This document shows positions 29,420-39,722 of a stretch of DNA of 64,000 bases, piece after piece. The notes beneath the pieces are model-generated. The model had not been told where the DNA came from. It did not search any database and worked only from the letters and a program-made list of their open reading frames with translations. Location of the stretch: the NCBI RefSeq assembly GCF_006965545.2, contig NZ_CP041372.2, forward strand, positions 2,852,001-2,916,000, read 5' to 3'. The DNA comes from Paenalkalicoccus suaedae. Lineage in GTDB: Bacteria; Bacillota; Bacilli; Bacillales; Salisediminibacteriaceae. Made by a program: the position numbers and the translations under genes. Position 1 is the stretch's first letter; each line of letters opens with the position of its first letter.

Positions 29420-29773
29420 TTATTTTGTTAGTGGATCTACAATCGCACGCTGCAGAATTGCATTCAAGATAGCAAAGATCAGCGCTACTACTATCGACAT
29501 AAAGAGTCCGTCAATATTAAAGGCATTGCCCATGACTGCCTGCACGATCAGAAGCGTAATTCCGTTAATAACGAATAGGAATAAGCCTAAAGATAAAATA
29601 GTGATTGGCAGTGTCAAAATGACAAGAATCGGTTTCACGATAATGTTTACGACCGCTAGAATTAGTGCTGCAACGATCGCTGCTCCAAAGCCGGAAAATT
29701 CGACGCTTTGGAAGATGCCTGCGATACCGAATAGGATGACTGCGTTGACTAAGATTTGAATTAAGAATCTCAT
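29420..29773 (-). CDS. yvlD: Phage-holin-family-4-like membrane protein YvlD
   Basis: The 117-residue protein has four hydrophobic segments (for example LVNAVILFGIAGIF and LTLPITILSLGLFLFVI), the pattern of the YvlD/phage holin family 4. Not phage-linked here. Its ATG overlaps the yvlC stop by 4 bases. In B. subtilis the yvlABCD genes respond to envelope stress; the exact role is unknown. Confidence 0.85.
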   Translation of the reverse strand: MRFLIQILVNAVILFGIAGIFQSVEFSGFGAAIVAALILAVVNIIVKPILVILTLPITILSLGLFLFVINGITLLIVQAVMGNAFNIDGLFMSIVVALIFAILNAILQRAIVDPLTK

Positions 29774-29976
29774 ACGCTAGTGCCTCCTTTTTCATCGGGC
29801 ATGACGAAGACTGCGCAAATATACAGTAAGACCATTGTACCGAACGATGGAATTAATAGGAGTAACCCAATTAAACGAAGCAGGGTTGCGTCTATTCCGA
29901 AATAATTTGCTAGTCCGCCGAATACGCCGGCAAGTTTGCGATCTGATTGTGATCTATAAAGCTTCTTTTTGTCCAT
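29770..29976 (-). CDS. yvlC: PspC-domain membrane protein YvlC
   Basis: The 68-residue protein begins KKLYRSQSDRKLAGVFGGLA, the PspC-domain signature, followed by one long hydrophobic segment (LLRLIGLLLLIP and onwards). PspC proteins take part in phage-shock type envelope stress responses. Co-encoded with yvlB and yvlD. Confidence 0.92.
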   Translation of the reverse strand: MDKKKLYRSQSDRKLAGVFGGLANYFGIDATLLRLIGLLLLIPSFGTMVLLYICAVFVMPDEKGGTSV

Positions 29977-29996
29977 GTCGTCACCTCAAGGTTAGA

Positions 29997-31127
29997 TTAG
30001 CTGTTTTTTACATTCACAGAGCCAGTTGCTGCCTCTGCCTCGATGTAAAAGTGGCCGTCTCCCTCTTTATTTGCAATAAAGGTCAAGCGTTTGTTCGCAA
30101 ACTCTTTTTTCTCCTCGATGACACTCATTGTTGGAAGGTGGCAGTTGATGGAGCCTACTGTTGATTTTAGCTCGCCCTCCGTTTTAGCGTTGTTTGGAAC
30201 GTACACGTGGATGCTACCAGTCGTCGTTTTCACATACGCTTTTGATTGAGATGGCTCGGATAGATGGTAGTAGATGCTACCGTTTACCGATTCCGCGTCA
30301 ATATTTCCGCGTGCTGCTTCAACACGAACCGTGCCGTTCATCGTTTTAAGGGAGCCGTCGACAGCGTTCAAGCGACCAAGGTCGATGGTACCGTTGACTG
30401 TTTCAATTGCAACTTCCTTTGCGTCGATTCGAGAAAAGTTTACTTTGCCGTTTACTGCTTTTAGAGAGAATACGTGTACTGGGATTTCTTCCCCTGATAT
30501 TTTACCGTTAAACGTATATAGCTTTATTTTTTCTAAATCATCCGTTGGGAAATAGATGACTGTATTGACTTTCATTGTTTTTTTGCGAGATTCTAGACGG
30601 AGTTTACCGTTAGAAAAACTGAACTGTGCGTCTCGTAAGAACTCGCGTCGTGCCTCTTCTGCAGAGCGGACGCGGTATACTTGCACATCACATTCAATGC
30701 GAATATCCTTTTCATTCCAAGGACGAAGCTCAATCGATCCGTTCTCGATATGAATATCCGCTTCTTTTAAAAAGACATCCTTGTGTTGGAAAACGTGCTG
30801 AACCTGCTGCGCGGAGCCAAAGTTAAAGTCTAGATCAAGCTCTTTAATTTTGTTTACAGCGTCGTCAACGAATTCCGAGAACTTCGATGCAAAGCCGGAC
30901 ATTTTTTCTTCTGACTGCTTGTAGCCTGTGTCCGTGCGACGGTCTACGTCTACGTGTTGCGAAACCTCGTGGGAGTGTGTCGTTGTCGTAGATGATGCAG
31001 AGCTTGCACTCTCTGTTTTTTTGTCTGCTTCTTTTTCGCCCAAAGCCGTGAGTAATTTAATGCCTTCCTCAGCGGAAATGGTTCCATCCTCGATCATTTT
31101 AAGTATCATACGACGTTCTTCTTGCAC
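29997..31127 (-). CDS. yvlB: DUF4097-type beta-helix protein with SHOCT-like N-terminus (YvlB)
   Basis: The 376-residue protein opens with a short SHOCT-like helix pair (MILKMIEDGTISAEEGIKLL), then an acidic linker, then a long stretch of repeating beta strands (IETVNGTIDLGRL, LKTMNGTVRVEAA, AESVNGSIYYHLS) typical of DUF4097/adhesin-like beta-helix domains. It is cytosolic by sequence. The start is GTG with GGAGGCG upstream. First gene of yvlBCD. Confidence 0.88.
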   Translation of the reverse strand: MQEERRMILKMIEDGTISAEEGIKLLTALGEKEADKKTESASSASSTTTTHSHEVSQHVDVDRRTDTGYKQSEEKMSGFASKFSEFVDDAVNKIKELDLDFNFGSAQQVQHVFQHKDVFLKEADIHIENGSIELRPWNEKDIRIECDVQVYRVRSAEEARREFLRDAQFSFSNGKLRLESRKKTMKVNTVIYFPTDDLEKIKLYTFNGKISGEEIPVHVFSLKAVNGKVNFSRIDAKEVAIETVNGTIDLGRLNAVDGSLKTMNGTVRVEAARGNIDAESVNGSIYYHLSEPSQSKAYVKTTTGSIHVYVPNNAKTEGELKSTVGSINCHLPTMSVIEEKKEFANKRLTFIANKEGDGHFYIEAEAATGSVNVKNS

Positions 31128-31302
31128 GATAAATCGCCTCCTAAAATTGCCTTATCAGCATTGTATACTATCATCTCGACGTTTGTCGTCCGCCTCAGGT
31201 CGTATTCCATCTAAGACCTGTTGCACCAGTGTCTATGTGTATTACGTGCTTATGAAGTTGATGGTTTCACCCAACTCTTATCTATACCCCTTTTAGGTAC
31301 AG

Positions 31303-31329
31303 AAAATGCCGTAGCAAGCTACGACATTT
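31303..31329 (-). terminator. Terminator of uvrBA
   Basis: On the minus strand AAATGTCGTAGC and GCTACGGCATTT form a hairpin that ends with TTTC, eight bases after the uvrA stop. Its symmetric A/T flanks would also serve the other strand. Confidence 0.75.
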
Positions 31330-31337
31330 TGTAAGAA

Positions 31338-34205
31338 TTATGAACCCGTGCGTTCTTTCATGCGTGCGTCCATGCGCTCGCGTTCACGCTCTAAAATTGG
31401 TTTTAAGAACTGACCTGTATAAGAACCTTCGACCTCTACAACTTGCTCTGGAGTTCCAGTAGCAACGATTTGACCACCTTTGTCGCCACCCTCAGGACCA
31501 AGATCAATAATGTGGTCGACCGTTTTGATGACATCGAGGTTATGCTCAATGACGAGAACCGTATCGCCATTTTCAACTAAACGCTGAAGAACTTTTAGTA
31601 ACCGATCAATGTCATGTACGTGAAGTCCCGTCGTTGGCTCATCTAAAATATAGAACGTTTTACCGTTTGAGCGTCGGTGAAGCTGACTAGCAAGTTTGAC
31701 ACGCTGCGCTTCCCCTCCGGAGAGCGTTGTTGCTGGCTGACCGAGCGTCATATAGCCAAGTCCAACGTCGACGAGCGTTTGGATTTTACGCTTAATGCGT
31801 GGAATATTCTCGAAGAAAACAACTGCTTCTTCAATCGTCATTTCTAATACGTCTGCGATGTTTTTGCCCTTATAGCGAACTTCTAGTGTCTCGCGATTAT
31901 ATCGCTTTCCGTGACACTGCTCACACGGAACGTACACATCGGGGAGGAAATGCATTTCAATCTTGATGATCCCATCCCCACGACACGCTTCGCAACGTCC
32001 GCCTTTGACGTTAAAGCTAAAGCGCCCTTTTTTATAGCCGCGTACCTTCGCTTCGTTTGTCATAGCAAACACATCGCGAATATCATCAAATACACCTGTG
32101 TATGTCGCAGGATTCGAACGAGGCGTTCGACCAATTGGAGACTGATCAATATCGACGACCTTCTCTAAATGTTCCACACCCTCAATCGAGCGCACTTTAC
32201 CAGGCTTTGTTTTAGCCGTTGTAAGCTGTTGAGCTAAATAACGATACAAAATATCGTTGATAAGCGTACTCTTACCAGAGCCCGACACACCCGTGATGGC
32301 AACAAACATCCCGAGTGGAATCTTTGTGCTTGTATTTTGCAGGTTGTTTTCCTTTGCTCCCGCAATCTTAATGAAGCGTCCGTCCTGCTTGCGGCGTTCA
32401 GCCGGCAGTGGAATAAATTTTTCGCCCGACAAATAGCTACCAGTAAGAGAGTTTTTATCATTCATAACCTCCTCTGGTGTGCCGGTAGCACAAATCTCTC
32501 CGCCGTGAACACCAGCCCCAGGTCCAATATCAATCAAGTGATCGGCAGCGAGCATCGTGTCCTCATCATGCTCCACGACAATGAGCGTATTACCGAGATC
32601 GCGCATACGCTCAAGCGTGCGGATGAGACGCTCGTTATCGCGCTGATGCAGACCAATGGATGGCTCATCGAGAATGTAGAGAACGCCCATGAGTGACGAT
32701 CCGATTTGCGTTGCTAAACGAATACGCTGCGCTTCCCCACCGGATAGCGTTCCAGCAGCGCGCGAGAGCGTTAGATAATCAAGACCGACGTTAATGAGGA
32801 AACCAAGGCGCTCTTCGATCTCACGCAAAATAAGTCGCGCGATTTTACGATCCTTCTCTGAAAGCTCCAGACCATCAAAGAACTCTCTCGCATCCTTAAT
32901 GGACTTCTCTGTTGCTTGGCCAATATGAAGTCCGTTCACTTTTACAGCTAAGGACTCCTCCGTTAAGCGATAGCCGTCACATTTCGGACACGGCGTTTCC
33001 GTCATATACTGCTCCATTTGCTCGCGAATATAATCGGAGCCCGTCTCACGGTATCTACGAGAAATGTTCGTAAGCACTCCTTCAAAGTGCATATACTTTT
33101 CACGAATTCTACCAAACTCATTCTCGTAACGGAAGTGGATCTTTTCTTTCTTTGAGCCTTTCATGAGTAAGGTGAGATCCTTTTTAGGCAGATCCTTAAT
33201 CGGTACGTCCATATCAATACCAAAGTGATCACAAACACTCTTTAATAGGGATGGATAGTACTGCGAGCTCGTAGGCTTCCAAGGTGCAATAGCATCCTCA
33301 CGAAGCGTTAAGCTCATATCAGGAATCACTAGCTCTTGGTCCACTTCAAGCTTGTGCCCAAGTCCATCACAGCTTGAGCAAGCTCCAAATGGGCTATTAA
33401 ATGAAAACATACGTGGCTCAAGCTCTCCGATCGAAAATCCACACTGTGGACATGCATGCTGCTGACTAAACAAGAGTTCTTCCTCGCCAATCACGTCAAC
33501 AATAACTTGTCCTTCCGCGAAGTTTAACGCGGTTTCTAACGAATCAGCAAGACGCGATTCAACGTCCGGCTTGATCACGACGCGATCGATGATGACCTCG
33601 ATGCTGTGCTTTTTATTTTTGTCGAGCTCGATCTCATCGGCTGCCTCGTGCATCTCGCCGTTAACGCGCATACGTACGTACCCTTGCTTTTTAATGTCCT
33701 CAAAGACCTTCGCGTGCGTCCCTTTTCGGCCAGAAACAACGGGAGCTAAGATCTGCATTTTGGTGCGCTCGGGATATTCCATGAGACGATCCACCATCTG
33801 TTGCACGGTTTGAGAAGAAATTTCGATGCCATGATTTGGACAAATCGGCTTCCCAACACGCGCAAATAATAGTCGAAGGTAATCGTAAATCTCCGTAACT
33901 GTCCCAACTGTAGATCGTGGGTTTTTACTTGTCGTTTTTTGGTCAATGGAGATCGCGGGAGATAGTCCCTCAATGGAGTCTACGTCTGGCTTGTCCATTT
34001 GTCCGAGGAACTGTCTCGCATAGGCGGAGAGTGACTCCACGTAGCGACGCTGTCCTTCGGCATAAATCGTATCAAATGCGAGTGACGACTTCCCTGACCC
34101 AGATAAGCCCGTCATAACGACGAGCTTATTGCGAGGGATCGTGACATCTATGTTTTTTAGATTATGGGAGCGCGCTCCTTTAATCTCTAAATTATCTAAC
34201 GCCAT
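31338..34205 (-). CDS. uvrA: Excinuclease ABC subunit A
   Basis: The 955-residue protein has two ABC ATPase modules with Walker A motifs [10 protein letters not shown] and [10 protein letters not shown], two signature motifs LSGGEAQR and zinc-finger Cys pairs ([22 protein letters not shown]). UvrA finds bulky DNA lesions and loads UvrB. It starts seven bases after uvrB, so the two form one transcript under the LexA box at 36355. Confidence 0.99.
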   Translation of the reverse strand: MALDNLEIKGARSHNLKNIDVTIPRNKLVVMTGLSGSGKSSLAFDTIYAEGQRRYVESLSAYARQFLGQMDKPDVDSIEGLSPAISIDQKTTSKNPRSTVGTVTEIYDYLRLLFARVGKPICPNHGIEISSQTVQQMVDRLMEYPERTKMQILAPVVSGRKGTHAKVFEDIKKQGYVRMRVNGEMHEAADEIELDKNKKHSIEVIIDRVVIKPDVESRLADSLETALNFAEGQVIVDVIGEEELLFSQQHACPQCGFSIGELEPRMFSFNSPFGACSSCDGLGHKLEVDQELVIPDMSLTLREDAIAPWKPTSSQYYPSLLKSVCDHFGIDMDVPIKDLPKKDLTLLMKGSKKEKIHFRYENEFGRIREKYMHFEGVLTNISRRYRETGSDYIREQMEQYMTETPCPKCDGYRLTEESLAVKVNGLHIGQATEKSIKDAREFFDGLELSEKDRKIARLILREIEERLGFLINVGLDYLTLSRAAGTLSGGEAQRIRLATQIGSSLMGVLYILDEPSIGLHQRDNERLIRTLERMRDLGNTLIVVEHDEDTMLAADHLIDIGPGAGVHGGEICATGTPEEVMNDKNSLTGSYLSGEKFIPLPAERRKQDGRFIKIAGAKENNLQNTSTKIPLGMFVAITGVSGSGKSTLINDILYRYLAQQLTTAKTKPGKVRSIEGVEHLEKVVDIDQSPIGRTPRSNPATYTGVFDDIRDVFAMTNEAKVRGYKKGRFSFNVKGGRCEACRGDGIIKIEMHFLPDVYVPCEQCHGKRYNRETLEVRYKGKNIADVLEMTIEEAVVFFENIPRIKRKIQTLVDVGLGYMTLGQPATTLSGGEAQRVKLASQLHRRSNGKTFYILDEPTTGLHVHDIDRLLKVLQRLVENGDTVLVIEHNLDVIKTVDHIIDLGPEGGDKGGQIVATGTPEQVVEVEGSYTGQFLKPILERERERMDARMKERTGS

Positions 34206-34212
34206 AATAGGA

Positions 34213-36207
34213 TCATCCTTCCGCTTTCAGTTCTATCACGATATCTCGAAGCTCTGCGGCACGCTCAAAGTCAAGCGCCTTCGCGGCCTCTTTCATTTCG
34301 GCTTCCATTCGTTCAATGACCTTCACGCGCTCCTTCTTACTGAGCTTTTGCTTAGGAGCTTTTTCAAGCGCCTCGTACGCTTCCCCATCTTCGGCTGCTT
34401 TTGTTGCCTGAATGATTTCGGGGATCGCTTTTTGAATCGTTGCTGGCGTGATGCCATGCTTATCGTTGTGCTCTTTTTGCATAATGCGTCGTCGTTTTGT
34501 TTCGTCGATCGCGATTTCCATCGATTTCGTCATCTTATCTGCGTACATAATAACGTGACCGTTTTCGTTACGCGCGGCACGTCCCATCGTCTGGATGAGG
34601 GACCTTTCTGATCGTAAAAAGCCCTCTTTATCGGCGTCTAAGATAGCTACTAGCGAAACCTCTGGAATGTCTAATCCTTCTCGTAAGAGGTTGATTCCCA
34701 CTAACACGTCAAACTGACCTTGTCGTAGCTCGCGAATAATTTGAATCCGCTCTAATGTTTTAATATCGGAGTGGAGGTATTTTACCTTAATTCCGATCTC
34801 TTTAAAGTAGTCGGTTAAATCCTCTGACATTTTTTTGGTCAATGTCGTGACAAGCACGCGTTCCCCACGCTCTTTACGCAAGCGAATTTCTTCGATAAGA
34901 TCATCGATCTGTCCTTGGATTGGACGTACATCAACCGTCGGATCAAGTAGTCCAGTTGGACGAATAATCTGCTCGACCATTTTCGGACAGTGATCCATTT
35001 CATACGGTCCTGGTGTGGCAGAAACAAAAACGATCTGATTAATATGTTTTTCAAATTCTTCAAATTGTAGTGGTCGGTTATCCTTTGCGGATGGTAGTCG
35101 GAATCCGTGGTCGACTAGCACCCCTTTTCTAGCCTGGTCCCCGTTATACATTCCGCGAATCTGTGGTAAAGTCACGTGCGACTCATCGACGATAATAAGG
35201 GAATCCTTCGGGAAATAATCAATCAAGGTATACGGCGTCGCACCTGGCTCTCGGAATGTGAGGTGCCTCGAGTAGTTCTCGATTCCCGAGCAGTAGCCGA
35301 GCTCTTCCATCATCTCTAGATCATAGCGTGTACGTTGCTCTAACCGTTGCGCCTCAAGAAGCTTGCCTTTTTCGTGCATGTCTTTAAGCTGGATATCTAG
35401 CTCTGCTTCAATATTTTTCATCGCGCGCTTTAGCTTTTCCTCGCGCGTAACGAAGTGGGATGCTGGGAAGATCGCAACGTGCTCGCGCTCGCCAAGGATC
35501 TCACCTGTTAAGGCGTCTACTTCTGTAATCCGATCAATTTCATCACCGAAAAACTCCACGCGAACGCAGTGCTCATCCCGTGAGGCTGGGAAGATTTCGA
35601 CAACATCGCCTCTTACCCGAAACGTTCCGCGCGTAAAGTTAATATCATTGCGCTCATATTGAACGTCAACTAATTGTCTAAGTAGAGAGTTACGTTCGCG
35701 TTCCATGCCTGTGCGGAGAGAAACAACGAGTTCGCTATAGTCCTCTGGCGAACCAAGACCGTAAATACAGGACACACTCGCAACGATAATGACATCATCG
35801 CGTTCGAACAGCGAACTTGTTGCTGAGTGACGTAGCTTATCGATCTCGTCGTTAATGCTTGCGTCCTTTTCGATAAAGGTATCAGACGACGGAATATACG
35901 CCTCTGGCTGATAGTAATCGTAGTAACTGACGAAGTACTCGACGCGATTCTCTGGGAAAAACTCTTTAAACTCACTGTAAAGCTGACCTGCGAGTGTTTT
36001 ATTATGTGCAATAATCAGCGTTGGTTTATTAACGCGCTGAATCACATTCGACATCGTAAACGTCTTACCAGTACCCGTTGCTCCAAGCAACGTTTGAAAT
36101 TTATCTCCTCGTTCAATCCCCGAAACTAGCTCCTCAATCGCCTGTGGCTGGTCACCGGACGGTTGGTACGCGGACTGCAACTTAAACGGAACGTGTGCAA
36201 TAGCCAA
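34213..36207 (-). CDS. uvrB: Excinuclease ABC subunit B
   Basis: The 664-residue protein has Walker [10 protein letters not shown], the beta-hairpin region with [10 protein letters not shown], helicase motifs ([15 protein letters not shown]) and a C-terminal UVR motif ([19 protein letters not shown]) that binds UvrC. I chose TTG at 36207: AAAGGAAG lies seven bases upstream, and the length fits the family. Upstream ATGs would add about 20 residues without a ribosome site. It verifies damage and recruits UvrC. Confidence 0.97.
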   Translation of the reverse strand: MAIAHVPFKLQSAYQPSGDQPQAIEELVSGIERGDKFQTLLGATGTGKTFTMSNVIQRVNKPTLIIAHNKTLAGQLYSEFKEFFPENRVEYFVSYYDYYQPEAYIPSSDTFIEKDASINDEIDKLRHSATSSLFERDDVIIVASVSCIYGLGSPEDYSELVVSLRTGMERERNSLLRQLVDVQYERNDINFTRGTFRVRGDVVEIFPASRDEHCVRVEFFGDEIDRITEVDALTGEILGEREHVAIFPASHFVTREEKLKRAMKNIEAELDIQLKDMHEKGKLLEAQRLEQRTRYDLEMMEELGYCSGIENYSRHLTFREPGATPYTLIDYFPKDSLIIVDESHVTLPQIRGMYNGDQARKGVLVDHGFRLPSAKDNRPLQFEEFEKHINQIVFVSATPGPYEMDHCPKMVEQIIRPTGLLDPTVDVRPIQGQIDDLIEEIRLRKERGERVLVTTLTKKMSEDLTDYFKEIGIKVKYLHSDIKTLERIQIIRELRQGQFDVLVGINLLREGLDIPEVSLVAILDADKEGFLRSERSLIQTMGRAARNENGHVIMYADKMTKSMEIAIDETKRRRIMQKEHNDKHGITPATIQKAIPEIIQATKAAEDGEAYEALEKAPKQKLSKKERVKVIERMEAEMKEAAKALDFERAAELRDIVIELKAEG

Positions 36208-36328
36208 GGAACATCTTCCTTTCCATGTTGATCTCATATTAGCTTCGGCATTTCTGCCATATATCATAACGCTTTGTATGTAAAAAGCAACTATTCTTCC
36301 TCGTACCCTGTTTTAATCATCTCTCAAC

Positions 36329-36358
36329 ATTATATCATGAGAAAATATAATTTGCGAA
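36329..36358 (-). promoter_or_regulatory. Predicted uvrBA promoter
   Basis: TTCGCA and a perfect TATAAT are 18 bases apart on the minus strand, about 120 bases before the uvrB start. The LexA box covers the -35 side. Confidence 0.65.
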
Positions 36359-36368
36359 CATATGATCT
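36355..36368. promoter_or_regulatory. LexA (DinR) box of uvrBA
   Basis: CGAACATATGATCT matches the Bacillus consensus CGAACRNRYGTTYC at 12 of 14 positions and overlaps the -35 region of uvrBA, an SOS operon in Bacillus. Confidence 0.7.
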
Positions 36369-36373
36369 AGTTA

Positions 36374-36485
36374 ATGGATAGCTTATTAATTTACTTCCTA
36401 GCTCTCTGAGCTAGATTGATGAAGTGCTAACTAGTTTAGTGCCTAGCTCTTCGAGCTAAGATGCTTAAGTACTAACTAGTTTAAA
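36374..36485 (-). repeat. Tail units, left side of composite 3
   Basis: Two units with AGCTCTCTGAGCT and AGCTCTTCGAGCT, each followed by an AAGTGCTAACTAGTTTA or AAGTACTAACTAGTTTA phrase. Confidence 0.65.
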
Positions 36486-36666
36486 TCTGCTCTCCGAGCT
36501 GTCAGCCCTCCGGACACTCTACGACATCCATAGGGCCGGTCTTTGAGCTTCCTCGTCGGCAGGACTCGACTGTCGTCTCCTCCTAAACGCCTCCTGTGGG
36601 ATCTCAAAAACCTCTTTTCCCTATGGATTGTCTCCGAATGTCCTCCGGGTCTGCCATCTCTGCGTT
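36486..36666 (-). repeat. A/B structured element, copy B3
   Basis: Almost the same as B1 and B2. The CTCAAAAACC arm has one changed base relative to B1, which breaks one pair in the 10-bp GGTCTTTGAG stem. The apical loop is GACA on the minus strand. Confidence 0.85.
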
Positions 36667-36771
36667 TGATTTAAAAAGGGCAAAAGAAAAGAGCCTTCCT
36701 CTTTGTAGGAGTGCCCTTCTTTTTGGATATATGGTTTTAGATAAGTCGCTCTATGGCAATGGAGATTTTTT

Positions 36772-36861
36772 ATGTACCGTATTTGAAATAAATGTACCGA
36801 ACTCAAGTTTTATGTACCGTATAAAAAATCTATGTACCATACACAAAAGAAATGTACCATG
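36772..36861. repeat. Phased array 4, five ATGTACC words at exactly 20 bp
   Basis: ATGTACC starts at 36772, 36792, 36812, 36832 and 36852. The bases between are A/T-rich and not conserved. It lies between B3 and A4. Confidence 0.8.
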
Positions 36862-36891
36862 AGCAAGAGACGCTCTTAAACTACCATAAAG

Positions 36892-37001
36892 AAGCTCAAG
36901 AGGAGGCAGACTCGGAGAATGCTCGGAGACAATTAGCAGGAATAGGCTCAGATTCAGACCCTGCTAATGTCGTAGAGCGTTCGCAGAGCTGACTCGTCTT
37001 A
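36892..37001 (+). repeat. A/B structured element, short copy A4 lacking the apical half
   Basis: The base and middle stems (AAGAGGAGGCAG and GACAATTAGCAGG with their partners) are intact, but about 67 bases between GGCTCA-type repeats are missing, which removes the TGAG/CTCA arm and the apical hairpin. The element is 110 bp instead of about 177. Confidence 0.85.
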
Positions 37002-37019
37002 CAATATGTACATAGCAAG

Positions 37020-37095
37020 ACTGCAAGAAACTAGTTAGCTCTTTAGCAATTAAAGCTCGAAGAGCTACAAAACTAATTGGCGCTTAAGCAATATA
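37020..37095 (+). repeat. Tail units, right side of composite 3
   Basis: ACTAGTTAGCTCTTTAGCAAT, AGCTCGAAGAGCT and ACTAATTGGCGCTTAAGCAAT follow A4. Confidence 0.6.
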
Positions 37096-37101
37096 GTAAT
37101 T

Positions 37102-37142
37102 AAAAAGCACCTCCTCCGCTTGTTCATGGAGGGGTGCTTTTT
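37102..37142. terminator. Bidirectional terminator after minJ
   Basis: AAAAAGCACC and GGTGCTTTTT frame a hairpin with CCTCC/GGAGG inside. It touches the minJ stop codon side on the minus strand. Confidence 0.85.
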
Positions 37143-37143
37143 G

Positions 37144-38877
37144 TTAGTCTGACTTGCCTTTTTTGAATTCTTCGTAGAAGGAGCTTAGGCCTGCTGCTTG
37201 TCCATATGGGAGGCCTTTTTCGTGGGCGTCCTTTTGTTTATTCGAATCTGCCTCAGGTTTTGCTTCTTCCTTTTGGCTATCTTCTGCTGGAGCGGACTCT
37301 TCTTGCGTAGAGTTTGATTCGCTGTCAGCTGAAGAAACTTCTTCTATGCGTTTAGGCTCAGGCTTTGTGTCTTCTAATAGCTTCGTATCAGAATCAGATC
37401 CCTCAATTAAAAGAGTTTCTTCATTTGCTTCTATACGTTCATTGTCAGACTGATTTTCTTCTTTTGCTACTGACGAGTCCGTTTCTAATGCTGTGTTGGA
37501 GGTTGGTTCTTCCAACGTAGTTGCTGCTTCCGCTTCCTCTGCTACTTGTTGAGATTTGTCAGCGGGAGAGTTTTGGTGCTCTGTTGTTACATCGTTTTGG
37601 CTCGTACTCTCTAGAGGCTCCGGTTGTGTGGTTGTACCCGTAGAAAGCTCGGTACGGTCTTTATGAACCACGACGGAGGAGCGTAGTCCTCGGAGCGAGA
37701 GGTTGCCGGCTTCGTCGTCAGGGACGAAGAGGCAGCCGAGCTGATAGTGTGCGCCTTGATGGACGCTGGATTGCGCGAAGCGGATTTGTCCGTCGGTGCC
37801 TAGGATCTCGAGTTTGACGAAGGCGGAATTGAGCTGGAGCGCCTCATAGAGCTCACGCTGGGTGGCGACTGGTGCACCGTTGGCTTTGAGCACGATGTCT
37901 CCTACCTCGAGATTGGATTTGTCGGCGATGGAATGCGGGATGATGCCAACGATGACGAGTCCTTGCTCGCGTGTGTTAAAGATGCTAGTGTGCTGGCTTT
38001 CGCGTCTAGCGAATTGGACGTAAGTGAATAAGCGTCCCACTAAAAGAATGGCTGCTGTCGCAAACAAAAAGATGCTTGAGACGACGGATAGGGCTGCTGT
38101 TGCGATCACAAGCACAGCGATTAATAGCTGTCTGCGCGCTAATGTTTTGACGCCTGCTTTCGGTAGCTCGGATGAGATTGGGACTTGTATGCCTAACACA
38201 AATGGGAAGAGCACGAGTCCGAATGTGATGCTTGTGCCGATCGCGAGCGCTGGCCAGTACCCTGCATTTGCAATGTCTCCTACTGGGAAAAGCAAGAGGA
38301 CGGGTAGGAACCAGATTCGTTGTGCAACTTGCTGTCCGACCATTTTGCCGCGACGGCTTTTGACGATGCGCGGTGATGGTGACGTTGCGCCGTCGATGAG
38401 CAGAAGGAATACCTCTGTCACAAATAATAGGACGACAAAATAGGTTAAGTGTGCTAAATCCATTGCTGCGAGCTGCGCTAACCATGCGTCAACGATTGCG
38501 ATGTCTGTGCCTCCGTTTGGGAGGAATGGCGTGATTAAGATTGCTACGGCACCTGTGATGGTGACGCTATAAAAGGCTGCGTTCCGGAACGCGAACTGGA
38601 TCAGCCAGATGAGTGTGAATAATGGCGCGATCGCAAACGGTAGTTGAATGCCGGCAAGGATCACAATAGTGGACACGATGAGCGCCGCGAGTAGTCCTTT
38701 CGGGACGGGCGATAAGACGCCACTGATGACATCTACTGCGCGTGTATGAAAATCTCGTCGTTCTATCTTCACTCGTTTTATATGTAAAAGGAAAGCTGCC
38801 AAGATAAATATGTATGTAAGGGGATGGATAAACAATCGTCCTATTGCTCGTAGTACTTCTAATGCGATAACCTCCAA
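37144..38877 (-). CDS. minJ: Cell-division topological determinant MinJ with extended acidic tail
   Basis: The 577-residue protein has about eight hydrophobic segments (to roughly residue 290), a PDZ domain (GLVIVGIIPHSIADKS, VGDIVLKANGAPV) and then about 160 residues of low-complexity Glu/Ser/Thr/Asp sequence. MinJ links DivIVA to MinD and controls division site and chaining in Bacillus. I chose TTG at 38877, six bases after GGAGGG; upstream in-frame codons give a Pro-rich extension without a ribosome site. The location before ctpB matches B. subtilis minJ. B. subtilis MinJ is near 400 residues, so the tail is unusual. Confidence 0.85.
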   Translation of the reverse strand: MEVIALEVLRAIGRLFIHPLTYIFILAAFLLHIKRVKIERRDFHTRAVDVISGVLSPVPKGLLAALIVSTIVILAGIQLPFAIAPLFTLIWLIQFAFRNAAFYSVTITGAVAILITPFLPNGGTDIAIVDAWLAQLAAMDLAHLTYFVVLLFVTEVFLLLIDGATSPSPRIVKSRRGKMVGQQVAQRIWFLPVLLLFPVGDIANAGYWPALAIGTSITFGLVLFPFVLGIQVPISSELPKAGVKTLARRQLLIAVLVIATAALSVVSSIFLFATAAILLVGRLFTYVQFARRESQHTSIFNTREQGLVIVGIIPHSIADKSNLEVGDIVLKANGAPVATQRELYEALQLNSAFVKLEILGTDGQIRFAQSSVHQGAHYQLGCLFVPDDEAGNLSLRGLRSSVVVHKDRTELSTGTTTQPEPLESTSQNDVTTEHQNSPADKSQQVAEEAEAATTLEEPTSNTALETDSSVAKEENQSDNERIEANEETLLIEGSDSDTKLLEDTKPEPKRIEEVSSADSESNSTQEESAPAEDSQKEEAKPEADSNKQKDAHEKGLPYGQAAGLSSFYEEFKKGKSD

Positions 38878-39144
38878 CAGAATCCCTCCTAATCGTAATG
38901 TCCTTCCTTTCATTGTAAATGAAATACGGGAAAAAGGAAGCGGTTTTTGTACAAGCAGGAATAAAGTATGTGGTGGAGTGTGATTTGGTGGTGGTTTTGC
39001 GCTCTTGGGTTCTTTAGTTGATGCACGCATTTACGTGCTTTATGCGCGAAGAGCTATGCTATAACGAGCTTTAGCTGTGCTTTTTCGCGCTAGTTTGTGT
39101 GTTAATGATGATGTTGATGTTTACTGGTTGTTGGGATTGGGTGG

Positions 39145-39655
39145 AGTTATGTTCTGTGATTGGGAAATATGTGCCTTGTTCTGGAGTTATGTTCTCTATT
39201 TTGATTTTATGTTCCGCATTTGAATGTTATGGATTTCGTGCTCTGGTTCAGCCTAGTTATGTTCCTCGTCCCGGATTTATGTTCCGCATTCTGATTTTAT
39301 GTTCCGCATTTGAATATTATGGACTTCGTGCTCTGGTTCAGCTTAGTTATGTTCCTCGTCCCGGATTTATGTTCCCTATTCTGTTTTTATGTTCCCCATT
39401 TGAGAGTTATGGACTTTGTGCTCTGGTTCAGCCTTGTTATGTTCCTCGTCTCAGATTTATGTTCTCTATTTTGATTTTATGTTCCGCATTTGAATATTAT
39501 GGATTTCGTGCTCTGGTTCAGCCTAGTTATGTTCCTCGTCCCGGATTTATGTTCCGCATTCTAATTTTATGTTCCGCATTTGAGAGTTATGGACTTCATG
39601 CTTAGCTCAAGCCAAGTTATGTTCCTCGTATGGAAGTTAAGTTCCTTCCCCAGCA
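39145..39655. repeat. Phased array 5: TTATGTTCC words at 20 bp inside 90-bp super-repeats
   Basis: The phrase GTTCCTCGTC recurs at 39261, 39351, 39441, 39531 and 39621, exactly 90 bp apart. Each 90-bp unit holds three 20-bp sub-units beginning TTATGTTC or TTATGTTCC plus a 30-bp piece with TTATGGA and GTGCTCTGGTTCAGC. Because 90 is divisible by three a plus-strand frame stays open, but no ribosome site or protein family supports it. Nothing else was seen between 38878 and 39145. Confidence 0.85.
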
Positions 39656-39661
39656 CTAACT

Positions 39662-39711
39662 AAAAAAAGGCTCCTTCCCCTGCTTGTTTGCAAGAGTCGG
39701 AGCCTTTTTTT
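39662..39711. terminator. Bidirectional terminator after ctpB
   Basis: AAAAAAAGGCTCC and GGAGCCTTTTTTT form a perfect 13-bp outer stem, 12 bases past the ctpB stop (minus strand). Confidence 0.9.
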
Positions 39712-39722
39712 CCTCAAACGGA

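Noticed and set aside
29420-29773. Prophage remnant because of a holin-family name
   Set aside because: yvlD-type genes are chromosomal and lie with yvlB and yvlC. No other phage gene is nearby.
39099-39605. Open frame of 168 codons with 30-residue repeats
   Set aside because: It is created by the 90-bp repeat (a multiple of three). There is no ribosome site, no known family, and the other arrays give similar chance frames.
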